Positions 31,881 through 43,961 of a stretch of 64,000 nt of DNA are shown here, one piece after another. Source of the stretch: Phyto melanocephala (lineage: Eukaryota > Arthropoda > Insecta > Diptera > Rhinophoridae); contig OW799236.1 of NCBI GenBank assembly GCA_941918925.1, positions 81,184,213-81,248,212 on the forward strand, in the 5' to 3' direction. How positions within the stretch are numbered: position 1 is the first letter of the stretch; the number at the start of each line of letters is the position of its first letter. Under the pieces are notes generated by a model. It was not told the DNA's origin, searched no databases, and saw nothing but the letters and a program-made list of their open reading frames with translations. The position numbers were made by a program, and so were the translations under genes.

Positions 31881-34800
31881 GAATAAAATAAACAAATTTT
31901 CTTTTTCGGTATTCGGGGTGTGTCTCGTTAAGCTTTAGGTAAAACCAAAACAGCAGTTCTTTTCAATAATATTCAGACAATTTTTCATGTATTTTAAGAT
32001 GATGAAAACATTTTAATTGATTTTATATTAATTTTTTATTCCCCTCAAAATTTGTTTTACATTTAAATTATATCCTACATTATCCGCAATAGCCCTTATG
32101 TAAATTGTTTAACTTTCTAATCTTTGCATTCCTTTAAATCAGTCGCCGCTTTGTCTGCATTATTAACTACATGCAAAAAGCGATATTTATAAATAGAATT
32201 TAATGTTCGGAAAAATATTCATGTTCACGAACATGTAAATATTCAAGACTTTCTTACAGTATTTTCTTATATTTACATAACGACAATAAACAGTCGTAAG
32301 AAAAAGGCAACGTCTAACAAAATAAGCATTTTTATTACCGCTAGACTTATGCTGATTTCCGCTAAAACAAACATAGACACTCATAAATGAAATACACAGA
32401 TCCACATAAACCTACACCTAAACATCAACATGCAAAGACAAAAACGAAAACAGTCAAAGCAGTTAACTTCATGTTATTGTCTTTTATTTCAGTTTTCCTT
32501 ATTTTGATTCCTTTACGAGAAATGGCTTAAATGGCATCGTTGTTTTTCCTAAATATATTTACTTAATATTACACTGTATAGACAACTGTTTATTTGCCAG
32601 TGTGTGTGTGTGTAGGTTTTTTTTACTAGTTAAGCGGAAATGAAAATTTTCTTGATAGAAATTTGCATTGGAATTCGATTAAATCGTTTATGCAAACAAT
32701 TCGTTTGGTTACATTTAAGTAAATGTTTCGAAAATTTAACAACATTTAAGCCAAATGTTTGTTTTGTCTGTTCCTTTCATATGCCATAACTTTTCATATA
32801 AAGGAAACTATATTTTTCTAATTTATTCCGCAAGAAATTTTTGAAAATTTTTAGTAGAATTTGAAAAGTAAGTTTCTCGTAAAGATTGGCTGGGTTCAGT
32901 TGCATTCAAGTTTCACTACTTTTGCTAACATTGAACATGTTTTAAGTAAAAAGTAAATAAAATATTGGAAAGTAGTAAACGAGCCAGCCCACTGTTTGGT
33001 CTTGCTAATGTTGGGGGCTTATGTGGAATTGTTTGTGTGTAAAGTTAAAGAAATGAAATGACTTTTTCCTTTGCGACTTTCCTTTCAAGGACATGCATGC
33101 ATACATAATAGGAATATGTATTCTAGACATTTGTACAAAAGCACCGATGCACATAAACCCAAACAGTTAGTCAGTTAGATAGAGCAAGACATTTACTTAC
33201 TACTTTTTCATAATTCTGTCAGTTTTGCTAACACTGAGTTAAAGTGGTAATGTGTACGTGTTGTTTTATTTGTTTTTTCTTTTTTTTTTTTGTAAACTTT
33301 ACAGAAAAAAAGAGAAATCATTTCTACTCAGTTATAAGTTTTTCTGGTTTTGTTGCTATTTCCTTTTTTCCGGTTTGTTCTTTTTTTTGTCAGTTAATTT
33401 GCAAAATTTTAATTTGTTTGTTTAAATTCACTTTGAGACGAAACTTTGTTTTCCCGCTTGTACTCTTTTTTATTGAAAGTAGACAAAACAAAACCTTTTT
33501 GTGCTGCGTATGAGGAAAAAAGCTTTTTTTTCTTAATTTGACTTTAGAGAATTGAAACAGTTAAAGTGTCAAGTTTTTTTTTGTTTTGAGAAAAAATTCG
33601 GTGATAAAAAGTTGTTTTTATCTAAAAACTTTTTTGTTATTTTTCTTTGTAATGTTTGTATCTGAATTTTAAATTATTGTTTAATTTAATCAAAAGCATT
33701 GTATATTTACATATTTCCATTAAAGATTGATGGCAAAAGTTTTGCTTTACAGCCAGTAAACGACGATCAAGAAAATGTTAAGAAAAAAATGTTTGCTTTT
33801 TATCAAATGCATATTGTACATATTTCGTTTGGACTAAAATAATTCCATGTAGATAATTGTAACTACAAGAAATTTATAGCAATATTTAGTTTTTTGGCGG
33901 AATTGTGGCAAAAATTCATAAAATTTAATTTTAAAAATTTTCTTTTCGTTTGAAATGAGATATACGCAATATGTTCTATCATATCATACAATTTTATAAT
34001 GTTTTAAGTGCATCTAAATATTGTTGTTTTAAATTGAAAAGCTTTCAAACTATTTTAGAAGTTTTAAAAATTAAGACAATACCACAATATGATGATTTAT
34101 AAATACTCTAAAATTTTCAAAAAATTTCATTTCTAAAGTACACACTCTATTGCATATTTTTTCGAAAATTTCTGTGTGTTCTGTATTGTAATTGAATTCA
34201 AGTTGTTCGAAATTGTTACAGTATTAATGAAATAAACATTATCAATGCAACTGAATATCTGAACTGTTTAATATCACTCGATACTAAACAGGGAGTAGGT
34301 AATTTTTGTTATAGATTTCCTCTGTTCATGGTAACGGCTTCAATTATATTTTCTTGCCTTAATTTATGTGCAGGTTTACCAGTTCTATGGCCACCAGTGC
34401 CCAGAAAAAAAAAAAAAAATGTGACAAAGAAGTGATTTTGCAAAAATTCAAGTGGTGGTGAAAATAATTAATTTAGGTGATACTAAAGATTTAAACATAA
34501 GCATGTCATTAGAGATCATGTGTATATATAAATATAATAATGAACTATACTCCGTTCTAATAAATGCAAATTGGGTGAAAATAATCCTAATATTAATATT
34601 GTTTGTTCGTATGTTTTGTTTCAGAAATTAAGCCTCTGCGACATCAAACTCAAAAGAGTATTTTGTACCTTTATTTTCCAAACATCTACTCTCGCCTTCT
34701 CTGTACCTTCTTATTGTGTACACATGCGCCTGTTATAATGTTTAGATCGATTAATGTAAGCACATGTACCAGTGTAAGCGAAAAGGTATCTGCAAGTCAA

Positions 34801-34914
34801 CCACACCAATATTAAGATAAGTGCCTGATAGAACCTACATCACTATTTTTGTTATATTTTCTTAGTGTCTGCCAAACAATACGTCAGCGAAACTGTTATG
34901 TTCTAGTTTTGTTA
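31881..34914. other. AT-rich DNA, nothing firm
   Basis: It holds a (GT)n tract at 32599-32613 and an A14 run near 34410. Near 34387 a short ATG frame, MATSAQKKKKKCDKEVILQ, follows a possible acceptor but ends within 25 codons. No repeats were matched. Confidence 0.35.
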
Positions 34915-35456
34915 TTATGGAGCATTCAAACATATCGCGAGTTCTACAGTGTTCTAAGAGAACATCATCTGGAACTTTTAAAAACCGCGATGAGCTAATA
35001 CGGCAGTGCTGGAAGAAGAGAGTAAGCATGACCCCGATTTTCAGCCAACGGAACTTTTAGATAATGATGAAATGACAGGGAGGATGAAGTACTATTTGCG
35101 ACTACCTGTGAGCCGCAACAAATTTCTGAGAGAAGGATCAAGGCAAAACAAGCGACTTTTATAAAGGTAATAAAGGACTTATGTGGAGTAAAAGAGAGCG
35201 ATAAAAAACATCCAGAACAGCATCACACAATATAGTTAGATTACCAGGTAAGAACGGAGAATGATTTTCACCAGAACGAAGTCCTACCCCCTCCGCCACT
35301 AACTATTCAATCGACTCTAGCAAGTAGAGGAAAACTATGTTCAATTTGTACCCCAAAATAAAAAGGGTAACAAGCTATTGCTGTTGTGACTGTTGAAGCC
35401 AATTTGCCTCCAGTGCTTTAAGCCTCTTTGCGAAACCTATCAAGAAAAGTCGTAGT
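34915..35456 (+). pseudogene. piggyBac-type transposase relic (N- and C-terminal parts joined)
   Basis: It opens with ATG at 34918 (MEHSNISRVLQCSKRTSSG) and after a frame change gives LEEESKHDPDFQPTELLDND, the acidic N-terminal leader type of piggyBac proteins. The end shows RGKLCSICTPK and, in another frame, KPICLQCFKPLCETYQEKS, the cysteine-rich C-terminal domain that binds the element ends. Everything between, including the DDD catalytic core, is missing. This is therefore an internally deleted copy with several frameshifts. TTAA-flanked ends were not identified. Confidence 0.6.
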
Positions 35457-37375
35457 TTATATTTATAAATATATATATGATCTCAAGTCTTAAAATTCAC
35501 AAACTTTCTTTTAAAATCTTAAATTTTGGCTTCATAGTTTATAAAATGAAATATTAGTTTTGTTCAGTTATGTGGGCTTTGATATGCTAATTGAAATTTA
35601 TAATTTTTTTTTTTAACCAGTGAATTTAATTTTTGTTTGCTACCAACTCTAAATTAGGGTCTAAGTAATAAAAAATTAAAAATATTTGTTAAAAAAATTT
35701 ATTTTTAATTTTTTTTTGCTCTTTCAGTACAGGACCAATTTTTTTTACAGAAAATTCATGCCAAGCCGATAAATAACACAAAAAACGAATTTTTGCTTTG
35801 AATTAGAAAAATAACTACATAAAAAAATAACTAACACTTACAAACAAAACATGAAATTGGTTTCATTAGTTTTAAAAAGTGGAACTTGATGAAATGGAAT
35901 CTGTGTTTGGTACGCTACCACATAATTAGAATTGCGAGAACTTTATCACGTCTGTCGCAGAGGGTTAAGAAGCGTTTAGCCTTCAATTTTTAGCACATCA
36001 TTTATGATAAATTGTTTTGCATTTTGGAAGTCATTAAGAGCCAATACTTTAACACTATTGATTTAGAAGAACTCAAAACATAATTCACTTGTCACTACTT
36101 CAAATTCTTTTTTGTTGTGTGTAAGTAGATTATGGCCGATCCAGGTTTTTTTAAGTTTACTAACTTCGGTTGCATAATATGATATTCTGGTTAAATAAAG
36201 GTATTCACAATTGATCAGAGATATTGATTCATTTGTAATAGAAACTTTCCAAAAAAGCTAAATCAAGATTCTTTCTATATTACATCCTTTTGACGTTGTT
36301 TCATAAACACACGGAGTCATATGTGGGGACTTCAAAAGTTAATTTCAACTAACACACGGACAGGCGGATTTAGAGGCAATCGGCTCCTCATTAGCTTTTT
36401 GAAAATATATATGCTGAATGTGGTTGGAAATGAAATAACAAGCGGAATGACAAAGCTAAATATAGCCTTGGCAGCACAGATGAAGGGTTTATAAAACAAT
36501 CAGCTGTATGATTACTTATTAATCTATACCACTATATAATTTTTTTTTATAATTATTTGTTTTCAGCTGTGTTTCTTCTTGGATAAAAAATTGTTTTAAA
36601 ATTTTTATATATATTAAAAAAATACACAAAAATTATGGACAAAACAATAAACTAAAAAATATAAAAATATATGTGTGAAAAATTTTAATTAAAAAGGTAA
36701 GTACAATCAAAAAAACTAAGAGAAAAGTATAACTATCTGGCTAAAAAAAAGCAAGATACATAATTCAATTTATCATAGTAATGAAAACTAGCAGCCATTA
36801 GATTAAAGTATGTTCCTCTTACATTGAAATTACAACCATATTTTTTCTTTACATGCCCTCCTAAAGAGATTGGTCTTTTCGAGCGAAAATTACACTGCAT
36901 CACACTTTCATATTTGACAGAAAGTACCGACGATATACCATGATTCGCATACAAAAAAACTTTTACGAACCGTTAAAATTATGCTTACAGTGAACATCGT
37001 TAAGTTTATGGTTTTGCATAACCGACCATCTAATCAGGTAATATGCTATATTATGAATCCACTTATGCTCACAACGAACCCGTACCTTGTGTACAGAATA
37101 AACCAGCGCGACTATAGACGAGAATGCGACAGAAGACTCGCATTTGTCGATACGATGTCTTTCTCAGCAGTAAAAGTTAGGTTGACAGTTGCGTTTGTCA
37201 CATGCCAGATATAATTTTAAAATATTAACTTTCATAACATGTGAGCTAATAAAGTCAAAATTATGATAATTTTCTTTATTTCGTTGTGTTTTTTTTTTTT
37301 TAAGTTCTATGTTTCTAAACAAATACTGCATACCAGTTTAAATACCGACGACTTCAATTATCTAAAGACTGTATA
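35457..37375. other. AT-rich DNA, nothing recognised
   Basis: Opposed short frames at 36733-36954 (-) and 36981-37214 (+) start with ATG and have mixed composition but no known motif. Neither is supported by splice or end signals. Confidence 0.35.
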
Positions 37376-37593
37376 TGTGACAGCGCATAGAGAAAGGGAC
37401 CTGAGGGTAAAAAAAAACAATGTTCGCTTTTTTTTTTATGTGGACCATATATGAGCATCGAATAAGACCGATCCCATGCCCTAAAAGTGTTCCCTCCCAG
37501 AGATATGCGCGTTTTATAAAAGTGAAGTCGACGATTCTAAGCGCAAATAGAAAGGGACCTAACGGTAAAATTTATTTATTTTAATTTTTTCCC

Positions 37594-38254
37594 CTACAAT
37601 GCTGCTTCTTTTTCAGCTTCAGTTACGTTTACTGTATAACCAGCATCTTTTGAAAGATTTCGACACAATTCGCACAAATCGTATGCCGGCTTCATATTGA
37701 CGATGTGGGGACAATATTTCTTCCACAGCGTTTGGAAAGTGCGAAGTTTTACGATTTTACCACCCAGTTCGACGCTGTTGGTGTATCTAGTGTAAACAGA
37801 CGTCTTACTTTTAGTAGTTGGAAGTTTCAATAAACGATAATCACGATGATTTGGATGACGTCTAGGTAAAGTGATAGCAACAGTTTCAGCAAAACGGCAG
37901 ATTAATGAAACAATTTATTTTTTTTCCAAAGTAGTTTAAGCATCTGTACGAATTATTTTATTCGTCATGCCATGTTCGCGTGGATAAACACCATTTTTGT
38001 CGTAATGTTCGATTAGATTTTTGTAGCGTTTAATTCCCATGGTATACAGGAAGAAATACATATCACGACATATCGGCAAACTTCGAAAATTATTTATCTG
38101 ATTGTACCGTTGCTTCATAGCTCGCGACCGATCACCAACTTTTGACCTGAGCATTGCATCGTCATGGTGAGCTGCCAGATGTGCGAAAATAATTAAATCT
38201 TGGTATTCTTTATCTAAATTTACGAAAGACGTAAGAAAATCTACAGCCATCTTC
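37594..38254 (-). pseudogene. Transposon protein of the 'NGVxPREHG ... MKPxxDLCxxC' family, partial
   Basis: Starting near 38254 on the minus strand: MAVDFLTSFVNLDKEYQDLI, RSLPICRDMYFFLYTMGIKR, then NLIEHYDKNGVYPREHG and a stop (37936). After a frame change come FAETVAITLPRRHPNHRDYR, TLWKKYCPHIVNMKPAYDLC and ELCRNL, ending at a stop at 37594. The order matches a widespread multicopy metazoan family with PREHG, an 'FAE..AI.LPGR.P' segment and MKPxTDLCxxC. That family is remembered, unnamed here, and presumed to be transposon-encoded. The stop at the 3' side cuts off the rest of the protein, so this copy is a deletion derivative. Confidence 0.55.
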
Positions 38255-38597
38255 TTAACATCTTGAGTGCCGTGTGCACCGCCGGCGGTACACACTTTAT
38301 TTTTATTAGAGTGCCATGTGTACTGCCGGCGGTGCACAGTTACTTGTGAATTCAATTTAATATATTTTTGGCGGCTTCCATGACTACCGGCGGTACACAT
38401 GGCACCTGAGTTAATTATATTATCTGTGTGCCACGTGTACCGCCGGCTGTCACATACATAACGGTACAAATAACACATATACAAAAAACGATTTTCGCCA
38501 ATTAATTTTTTATCACTAAAACATTAATTTACACCTGTTATATATTGGCACTTTACTAATATATTTTTATTTTGTATGACGGCACTCAACGTGTTAA
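38255..38597. mobile_element. piggyBac-type MITE with four GC-rich palindromes, TTAA-flanked
   Basis: TTAA stands at both limits (38255-38258, 38594-38597). Inside are inverted ends CATCTTGAGTGCCG and, from the other side, CACGTTGAGTGCCG. Four imperfect palindromes of type GTGTACCGCCGGCGGTACAC lie near 38279, 38325, 38386 and 38437, in striking contrast to the AT-rich surroundings. TTAA targets and ends with TTGAGTGCC are typical of piggyBac-related MITEs. It splits the host transposon's coding region. Confidence 0.65.
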
Positions 38598-38600
38598 GGA

Positions 38601-38812
38601 TCATTGCATTGCATTGATTTGAACAACACGGAGGTATTTGTTAACCATACAGTTGAGCAAGATCAAGATCAGATTTATCATATTATCGGTATCATCTTCA
38701 GAGTCACTATCCGATAATTCTGAGATGTGATCGACATCATCCTCGTCATCAGGCAAGCGATAAAGTAAATCTACTTCTTCGAATTCGTCCACCATTTCAT
38801 CCTAAAAAAAAC
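38601..38812 (-). pseudogene. Acidic N-terminal exon of the same transposon protein
   Basis: A polypyrimidine-rich acceptor (CTGTTTTTTTTAG) precedes DEMVDEFEEVDLLYRLPDDE, followed by DDVDHISELSDSDSEDDTDN. This acidic leader is typical of transposase N-termini. The frame ends at a stop near 38601, beside the MITE insertion. How it originally joined the downstream region is not clear. Confidence 0.4.
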
Positions 38813-39244
38813 AGTAAGAATGTTATCAGTTTTAATTTTTTTTCGCGAATAACATAAGGTTATGTGAAAAAATTTTCGTACTAACAGAGTGATATTCACG
38901 ATTTAAAAGAACTATAAATGAGTATTTATTATAATTCACAATTAATAATTTCAGAAAATAAAGCTGGATTCGAAAAAACGCGAGTAAAATTGATATCAAA
39001 CTCATGGAAACAGCGCGCTAGGTAGAAAACAGTAAAAACCAACTACACAAAACATGAGGTAGGGACGACCTACGCGCGTTTTCAAGGTTGATCAACACAT
39101 TCCTGACGTCTTGAGATGTGTCGCTTTTAAATGAGGCCAATACCAATATGCTCAGTGATAGTACACGTATTTAAATTTTTAAAATGGCTCTCTTGAGCAA
39201 AACCTGTTTTTACCCTTAGGTCCCTTTCCCTATGCGCTGTCACA

Positions 39245-40794
39245 TATAATTTTCTATGTCAGGGTAAAAATTTTGTAGATGCTTGTTAAAGTTAAATCCT
39301 AATCTATCAGATCTCCAAAATTTAGTAATTTAATATACTAATATCTTTACTATATACTAGAAACTCCTTACAAAATCCCGTTAAAAAACGACTATAAACG
39401 TGTTAGTTGTAAGATGTTTCTTGCGTATAAGCAATATTTTAATTACTCGTTTTGCATTAATAGGGGCGTATACTTAATATCGAAAGCAGGCGAATGAAAA
39501 TAAAACTGGAATTTATAGCAGTCGTTAATGCGCCTGTTGGCTTAATTTGGCATTACTAAACAAAAACATTTTACATCAACAGATTGTAAAATTTATTTTC
39601 TAAGATGCTACAGCCTTCATCAGCATTATCTTTACATTGCAAAAGTCATAAAAATTCCCATTGCACATTTGAATTACTCTTCGGTTTTTATGGTTAAATT
39701 AAAAATACATTAACATTAATTTTACCCGTTATGCTTTTTGCCAGTCCAACTATCTATAACACTCTCAACGCTGTCTAGTATGAATGTCTACTAATAATCT
39801 TGTGTAAATTACACTACTTAAACTTGGGTTGACAACAAACATAAGTCATCGCTGCATTTAGAAAACGAAAAGACGCCAAAAATTTCAATGCCAATGTCAC
39901 AGTTATTATTATAGTTACAACGTCAACATCAACGAAGCGACAGTGTACATATATCCTTTACACAAAGTCATTGGCAAGTAAAAGCTAAAATACTTATGGT
40001 ACGCAGTTATGATGCTAGTTAGCATGCATGCCTGCATCCTGAATATTGTGTTTTGTTTCGGTTCAGTTTTCATTGTTTTTTATATCTTGTATAAAACGTC
40101 ATAATGTCTCAGACCACCTATGGAGGCAGAAGTAAAAGAAATCAATGATGGTATGCCACATGAGTATAGTGTGAGGTTTTTTAAATACTTGAGTTTGCTT
40201 AGATGGTAAGAGTTGAATATCTTTTGGTTATTCCGCTGGTTAAGTATGCAAGACATGTAAATATTCTGCCAAAAATATATGCAATATTCTCTCACCATTG
40301 CATTGCATTACAGCAAATGCTTTCGATAACATTAATCATATTAAAACCCTTGACATTTTGCGCGTCTGCTGCAAAAAGCAAAACAACAAATAAAAGTTTT
40401 TTTATTCAAGTCAGCGATGGAAATTTTGGCACTAAAAAATTTTGAAAGCAATAGTGTGGGAAAATCAAATAAATTCAGAAATATTTTTATGGAAAATTGC
40501 CGGTAAATATTTTACTGACATTTAATTTTTAAGCAGTTTTATGTTTACAGATAATAATAATAATAAACTTTTGATTTTTTTTTTGAATTTTTGAAAATCT
40601 TTCTATTTAAGTTTTCTTAAAATAAAACTACTTAAAAAAATATTTGAAACAATTGCCTGCAGAACCCAATATTCGTCTCTTTGAACCAACTTGCAAATAC
40701 GACTCTAAATGCCGAAATTATAACGAAATATTTAAAAACAGGGATCCACATGTTAGGATTTTTTTTCAAAGTCATCTTGCAAAAACACTTTATA
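39245..40794. other. AT-rich DNA, nothing recognised
   Basis: Only chance frames and no matched repeats. Confidence 0.4.
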
Positions 40795-41853
40795 AAGGGT
40801 GTTAAATTTTAAAGGCCGATGCTGATTTTTATTATGATAATATTGATACAGTTTAATTATGTATGGAACAAAATATCGGCCAAATGGCCGATAATGGCAC
40901 ACTTCCATCCGATGGTCCAAATTTTCGATGACGTTGAGTCATAATTAAGGTTCTATGCCATTAATGTGCCGAATAATCTCGGCCATTAGATTTTAAATTG
41001 TTGCTGGCTTATCGACGTACACCTCTTCTTTCAAATAACCGCAAAGAAAGAAGTCCAACGGTGTCAAATCACATGATCTTGGCAGCCAATTGGCATCGCC
41101 ACTACGTGAGATAACACGGCCTTTGAATTTGTCGCGCAAAAGAGCCATTATTTTGTTAGATGTTGTCCTGTTGAAACCACGTATCATCCACATCCATATC
41201 TTCCAATTAGAGCCATAATAAGTTGGTTATCATTTCAAGGCAGCGAACACCATTCACAGTAAATGTCTGATTGGCCTCATTTTGGAAAAAATTTGGCAAG
41301 ATGATGCCGCCAGCCCATAAAATGCACCAAATAGTCATTCTTTTGTGGGTGCATTAGATTTTTGACAATTACTCTTGGATTATAATTCACCAAAATACAG
41401 CAATTCTGCTTATTGACGAATCCACTGAGGTGAAAATATGCCTCATCACTGAAGATGGTTTTCTTCTTAAATTTATTAAATACGGTTGCCATTTCTTGCC
41501 ACCATTCTGACGATTGACGACGTTTGGAATGGTCTGGAGGCTTCAGTTATTGAGTCAATTGCACTCTGTAAGCGTGTAAATGCAGGTCTTTATGCATAAT
41601 TCTCATCAACGACGAGCGAGAGCGGTGCAATTGTTGGGCACGACGCTAAGTTGAGGTGGACGACTCTTCAATCACACTATCGTAAACAGCAGCTATATTT
41701 ACTGTATTACGAGCTGTACGAGCATGCACTAGTGTTTTCACATCTTCTACAAACACGGTTTGTACGAATTTTTGACGATGAAGTGTAGAAAACCAACTTG
41801 ACGTTTAGGTGTGGTTCACATTCAACATCGGCACTTAAAAGGTAACCACCGTT
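40795..41853 (-). mobile_element. ITm element with degenerate transposase (1.06 kb)
   Basis: Ends AAGGGTGTTAAATTTTAAAG (left) and, inverted, ACGGTGGTTACCTTTTAAGT (right) resemble the R1-borne MITE ends and are flanked by TA. On the minus strand the broken transposase shows KKKTIFSDEAYFHLSGFVNK (41430-41470), HPQKNDYLVHFMGWRHH, then GFNRTTSNKIMALLRDKFKG and NWLPRSCDLTPLDFFLCGYL (41020-41080). It has the first (D-E) and third (D-L-T-P-L-D) catalytic blocks, while the second (Q-D-G-A) is damaged. Frameshifts make it inactive. It is the longest relative here of the MITE carried inside R1. Confidence 0.65.
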
Positions 41854-41876
41854 TATATAAAGATATTTCAGAACTT

Positions 41877-42775
41877 TTATGTGCCCTTCACCTGTGCTGT
41901 CAAGGGTATATTATGATATTTCGTTTTGTTTGTTATTTCAAAAATACTTATTTCCGACTACAAAAGATGTATGTTTTTTGGAAGGATTATAAATAGATAA
42001 GTCGATTAGTCCCTGTCCGTCTGTCCGTGTGTTGGTTGAATCAACTTTTAGAAGCAACCATATGTTCCTTAGATCTGTGTATAGTATCAATCTTTTGAAA
42101 ATACCCGGAAGTGAATTACTATTGAAATTCAGTATAATCGCCCCATAACTTTCTAAGATATGACCAAAAAAACCACGATTGCCTCTGTTTTTTCCCATAT
42201 TTTTCCCACCAAAAGTAAAATTTTTCAGCCATAGAATAATTTATTGGTACCTTGGCTACTATTTGTAGATATAATATTCGTGAAAAATTTAAGATAAAGT
42301 GGTCTCTAATCGGAAAAGTTATGGGCAAAAAAATTTTTTTTTTAATTTATGTTTCAAAAATTTACAAACGAAAATCAATTTTTTTCAGCTCAGGACTTGA
42401 CTAGCGCAATATAAGCACTATAAAAAAATTAAAATTCATGTTGGCCGCCTCTACAAAATGGCGGATAATAAATTTATGCATGTGTCTGGTATTTTAAAAT
42501 GTAACTTCTTGAACCCCCTCAATATTGGTATCAAATGAAGGGTCTGGATCAGTAGTATACAGTAAACTATTAAAAAAAATTAAAATCCAAGATGGCGCCT
42601 AAAAAAAGGGCTTGACTAGTAGAATACAGTTAAAAACGTAAGAATTCAAAATCAAGGATGGCATCGGAAATAATAAAGAAAGATGGCGTTTAGCATGAAA
42701 TATAGGTTAAGCTACGATGTGGGATTACACCATGTACATGATGGTCAAGGGTATTATAACACTTACTTGTCTTTT
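41877..42775 (+). mobile_element. R2-like repeat, diverged copy
   Basis: It starts near GTGCCCTTCACCTGTGCTGT and AAGGGTATATTATG. It passes CCCTGTCCGTCTGTCCGTGT, 'AAGCAACCATATGTTCC' and repeated blocks with 'AAGATGGCGCC/CAAGATGG'. It ends AAGGGTATTATAACACTTAC, without a clear hairpin. The layout is parallel to R2, but sequence identity is low. Confidence 0.4.
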
Positions 42776-43961
42776 TATTAAAATCATATCTCTTAACCTT
42801 ATTTACACTTTAAAATATTTTGTTTTGATTTATTATTATATTGTACAACTGTTAGAAATTTTTAAAAATATATCCACAGAATTTGTTGTAGATAGTAACA
42901 AAATCTTAGTGCATATGAAATCTTTAAATCTATACCAATAAGGGAAATCTTATTCATTATTTTAGAAAATAAAAATTTTAGTCGAACCATGAAATTATAA
43001 TCACAAAAATCCCTAGAACACACATTGGGATTTTGAAGTTTAAATTGAAGTGTTGAACCCTAAAATAAATAACTAAATTTCTCATTTGACATTTAAAAAC
43101 AAAATGTGTCATGTCTTTTCACAGACCTCTTCGCTGTAGTTTCAACTTTTGTAAAAAGGCCACAAAATATTTTCCTTCTTATAATGTTTATGATTGCTTT
43201 TATTACACTTTCTTTTATTATACTTTATTACAGTTTTAAAGTTTTTCAACACGTTTATAAAGAGGCACGTCTAACACGTCGTAATATTGTTTGTCGCGTC
43301 ATAAAAATTATGCCAGATTTTTGTCTTGCGTAGTGTAAGAATTACGGTCTATAACCAATAATGATGGTGGGGAAGACTGTTAAAAAGTCGTTGCATACAT
43401 AAAGTGGAAGTGCGCAGAAGGCATGTTGAAAGAAAATGTCTTTTTTTTTAATATTATTATTCATATAAAACATCTGCATTGGATTTAATTGGAAGAAAGA
43501 TTTTTAACTTGCATTTTCTATAAAAGATATTAAAAGTGTTATGTTTTTCAAATAAGACAATTTTTCTCTTCCTTGGAATTTTAAGAACTAAGCTGATAAG
43601 AAATAAGATAATCTTTTTTTATTCTGTACAACCTCAGCTTATTCCTTACAGAGTGAGGAATTTGGTCTCTTTACAAATTTTATTTATGGCAATTATTTTG
43701 AGCTCAACATGTTGCATTTGAGTTGTGTTGAACCTTGCTATTTTACAACTTATCTACGGATATCAATTCATAGCATTGCATGAGGTCAGATTAATTTATT
43801 TCAGTTCCCAAATCATTTAAAATCGCTATAAACAACGCATAATAAAATCTGGCATAAATAGATTTTTAGATGGAAACTGCATTGGCTGTCACCTCTTATT
43901 CAAATTCTACGGCAACGTTAAGTGACAATTTAAAGAACATGAAAACAGGAGCTTTATTTAT
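42776..43961. other. AT-rich DNA, nothing recognised
   Basis: Hydrophobic chance frames only (for example 43106-43333). Confidence 0.4.

Larger units (their letters stand above)
37376..39244 (-). mobile_element. DNA transposon, TGTGACAGCGCATAG ends, TA duplication (1,869 bp)
   Basis: Inverted ends TGTGACAGCGCATAGAGAAA...GGACCT..GGGTAAAA occur at 37376 and, inverted, at 39205-39244. They are flanked by TA (or TATA). The end motif AGAAAGGGACCTAACGGTAA recurs inside the left end near 37547. The minus strand carries a degenerate protein-coding region, and a TTAA-flanked MITE is nested in it. A 384-bp relative at 49291-49674 has the same two ends, which confirms the boundaries. The superfamily is not clear from the ends alone. 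Confidence 0.75.

Noticed and set aside
34387..34460. Short exon MATSAQKKKKKCDKEVILQ
   Set aside because: It is dominated by an A14 run, ends within 25 codons and has no donor site.
38265..38460. CRISPR-like or tandem array from repeated CCGCCGGCGGTACAC units
   Set aside because: Spacing is irregular, units are palindromic, and they lie inside a TTAA-flanked MITE in eukaryotic DNA.
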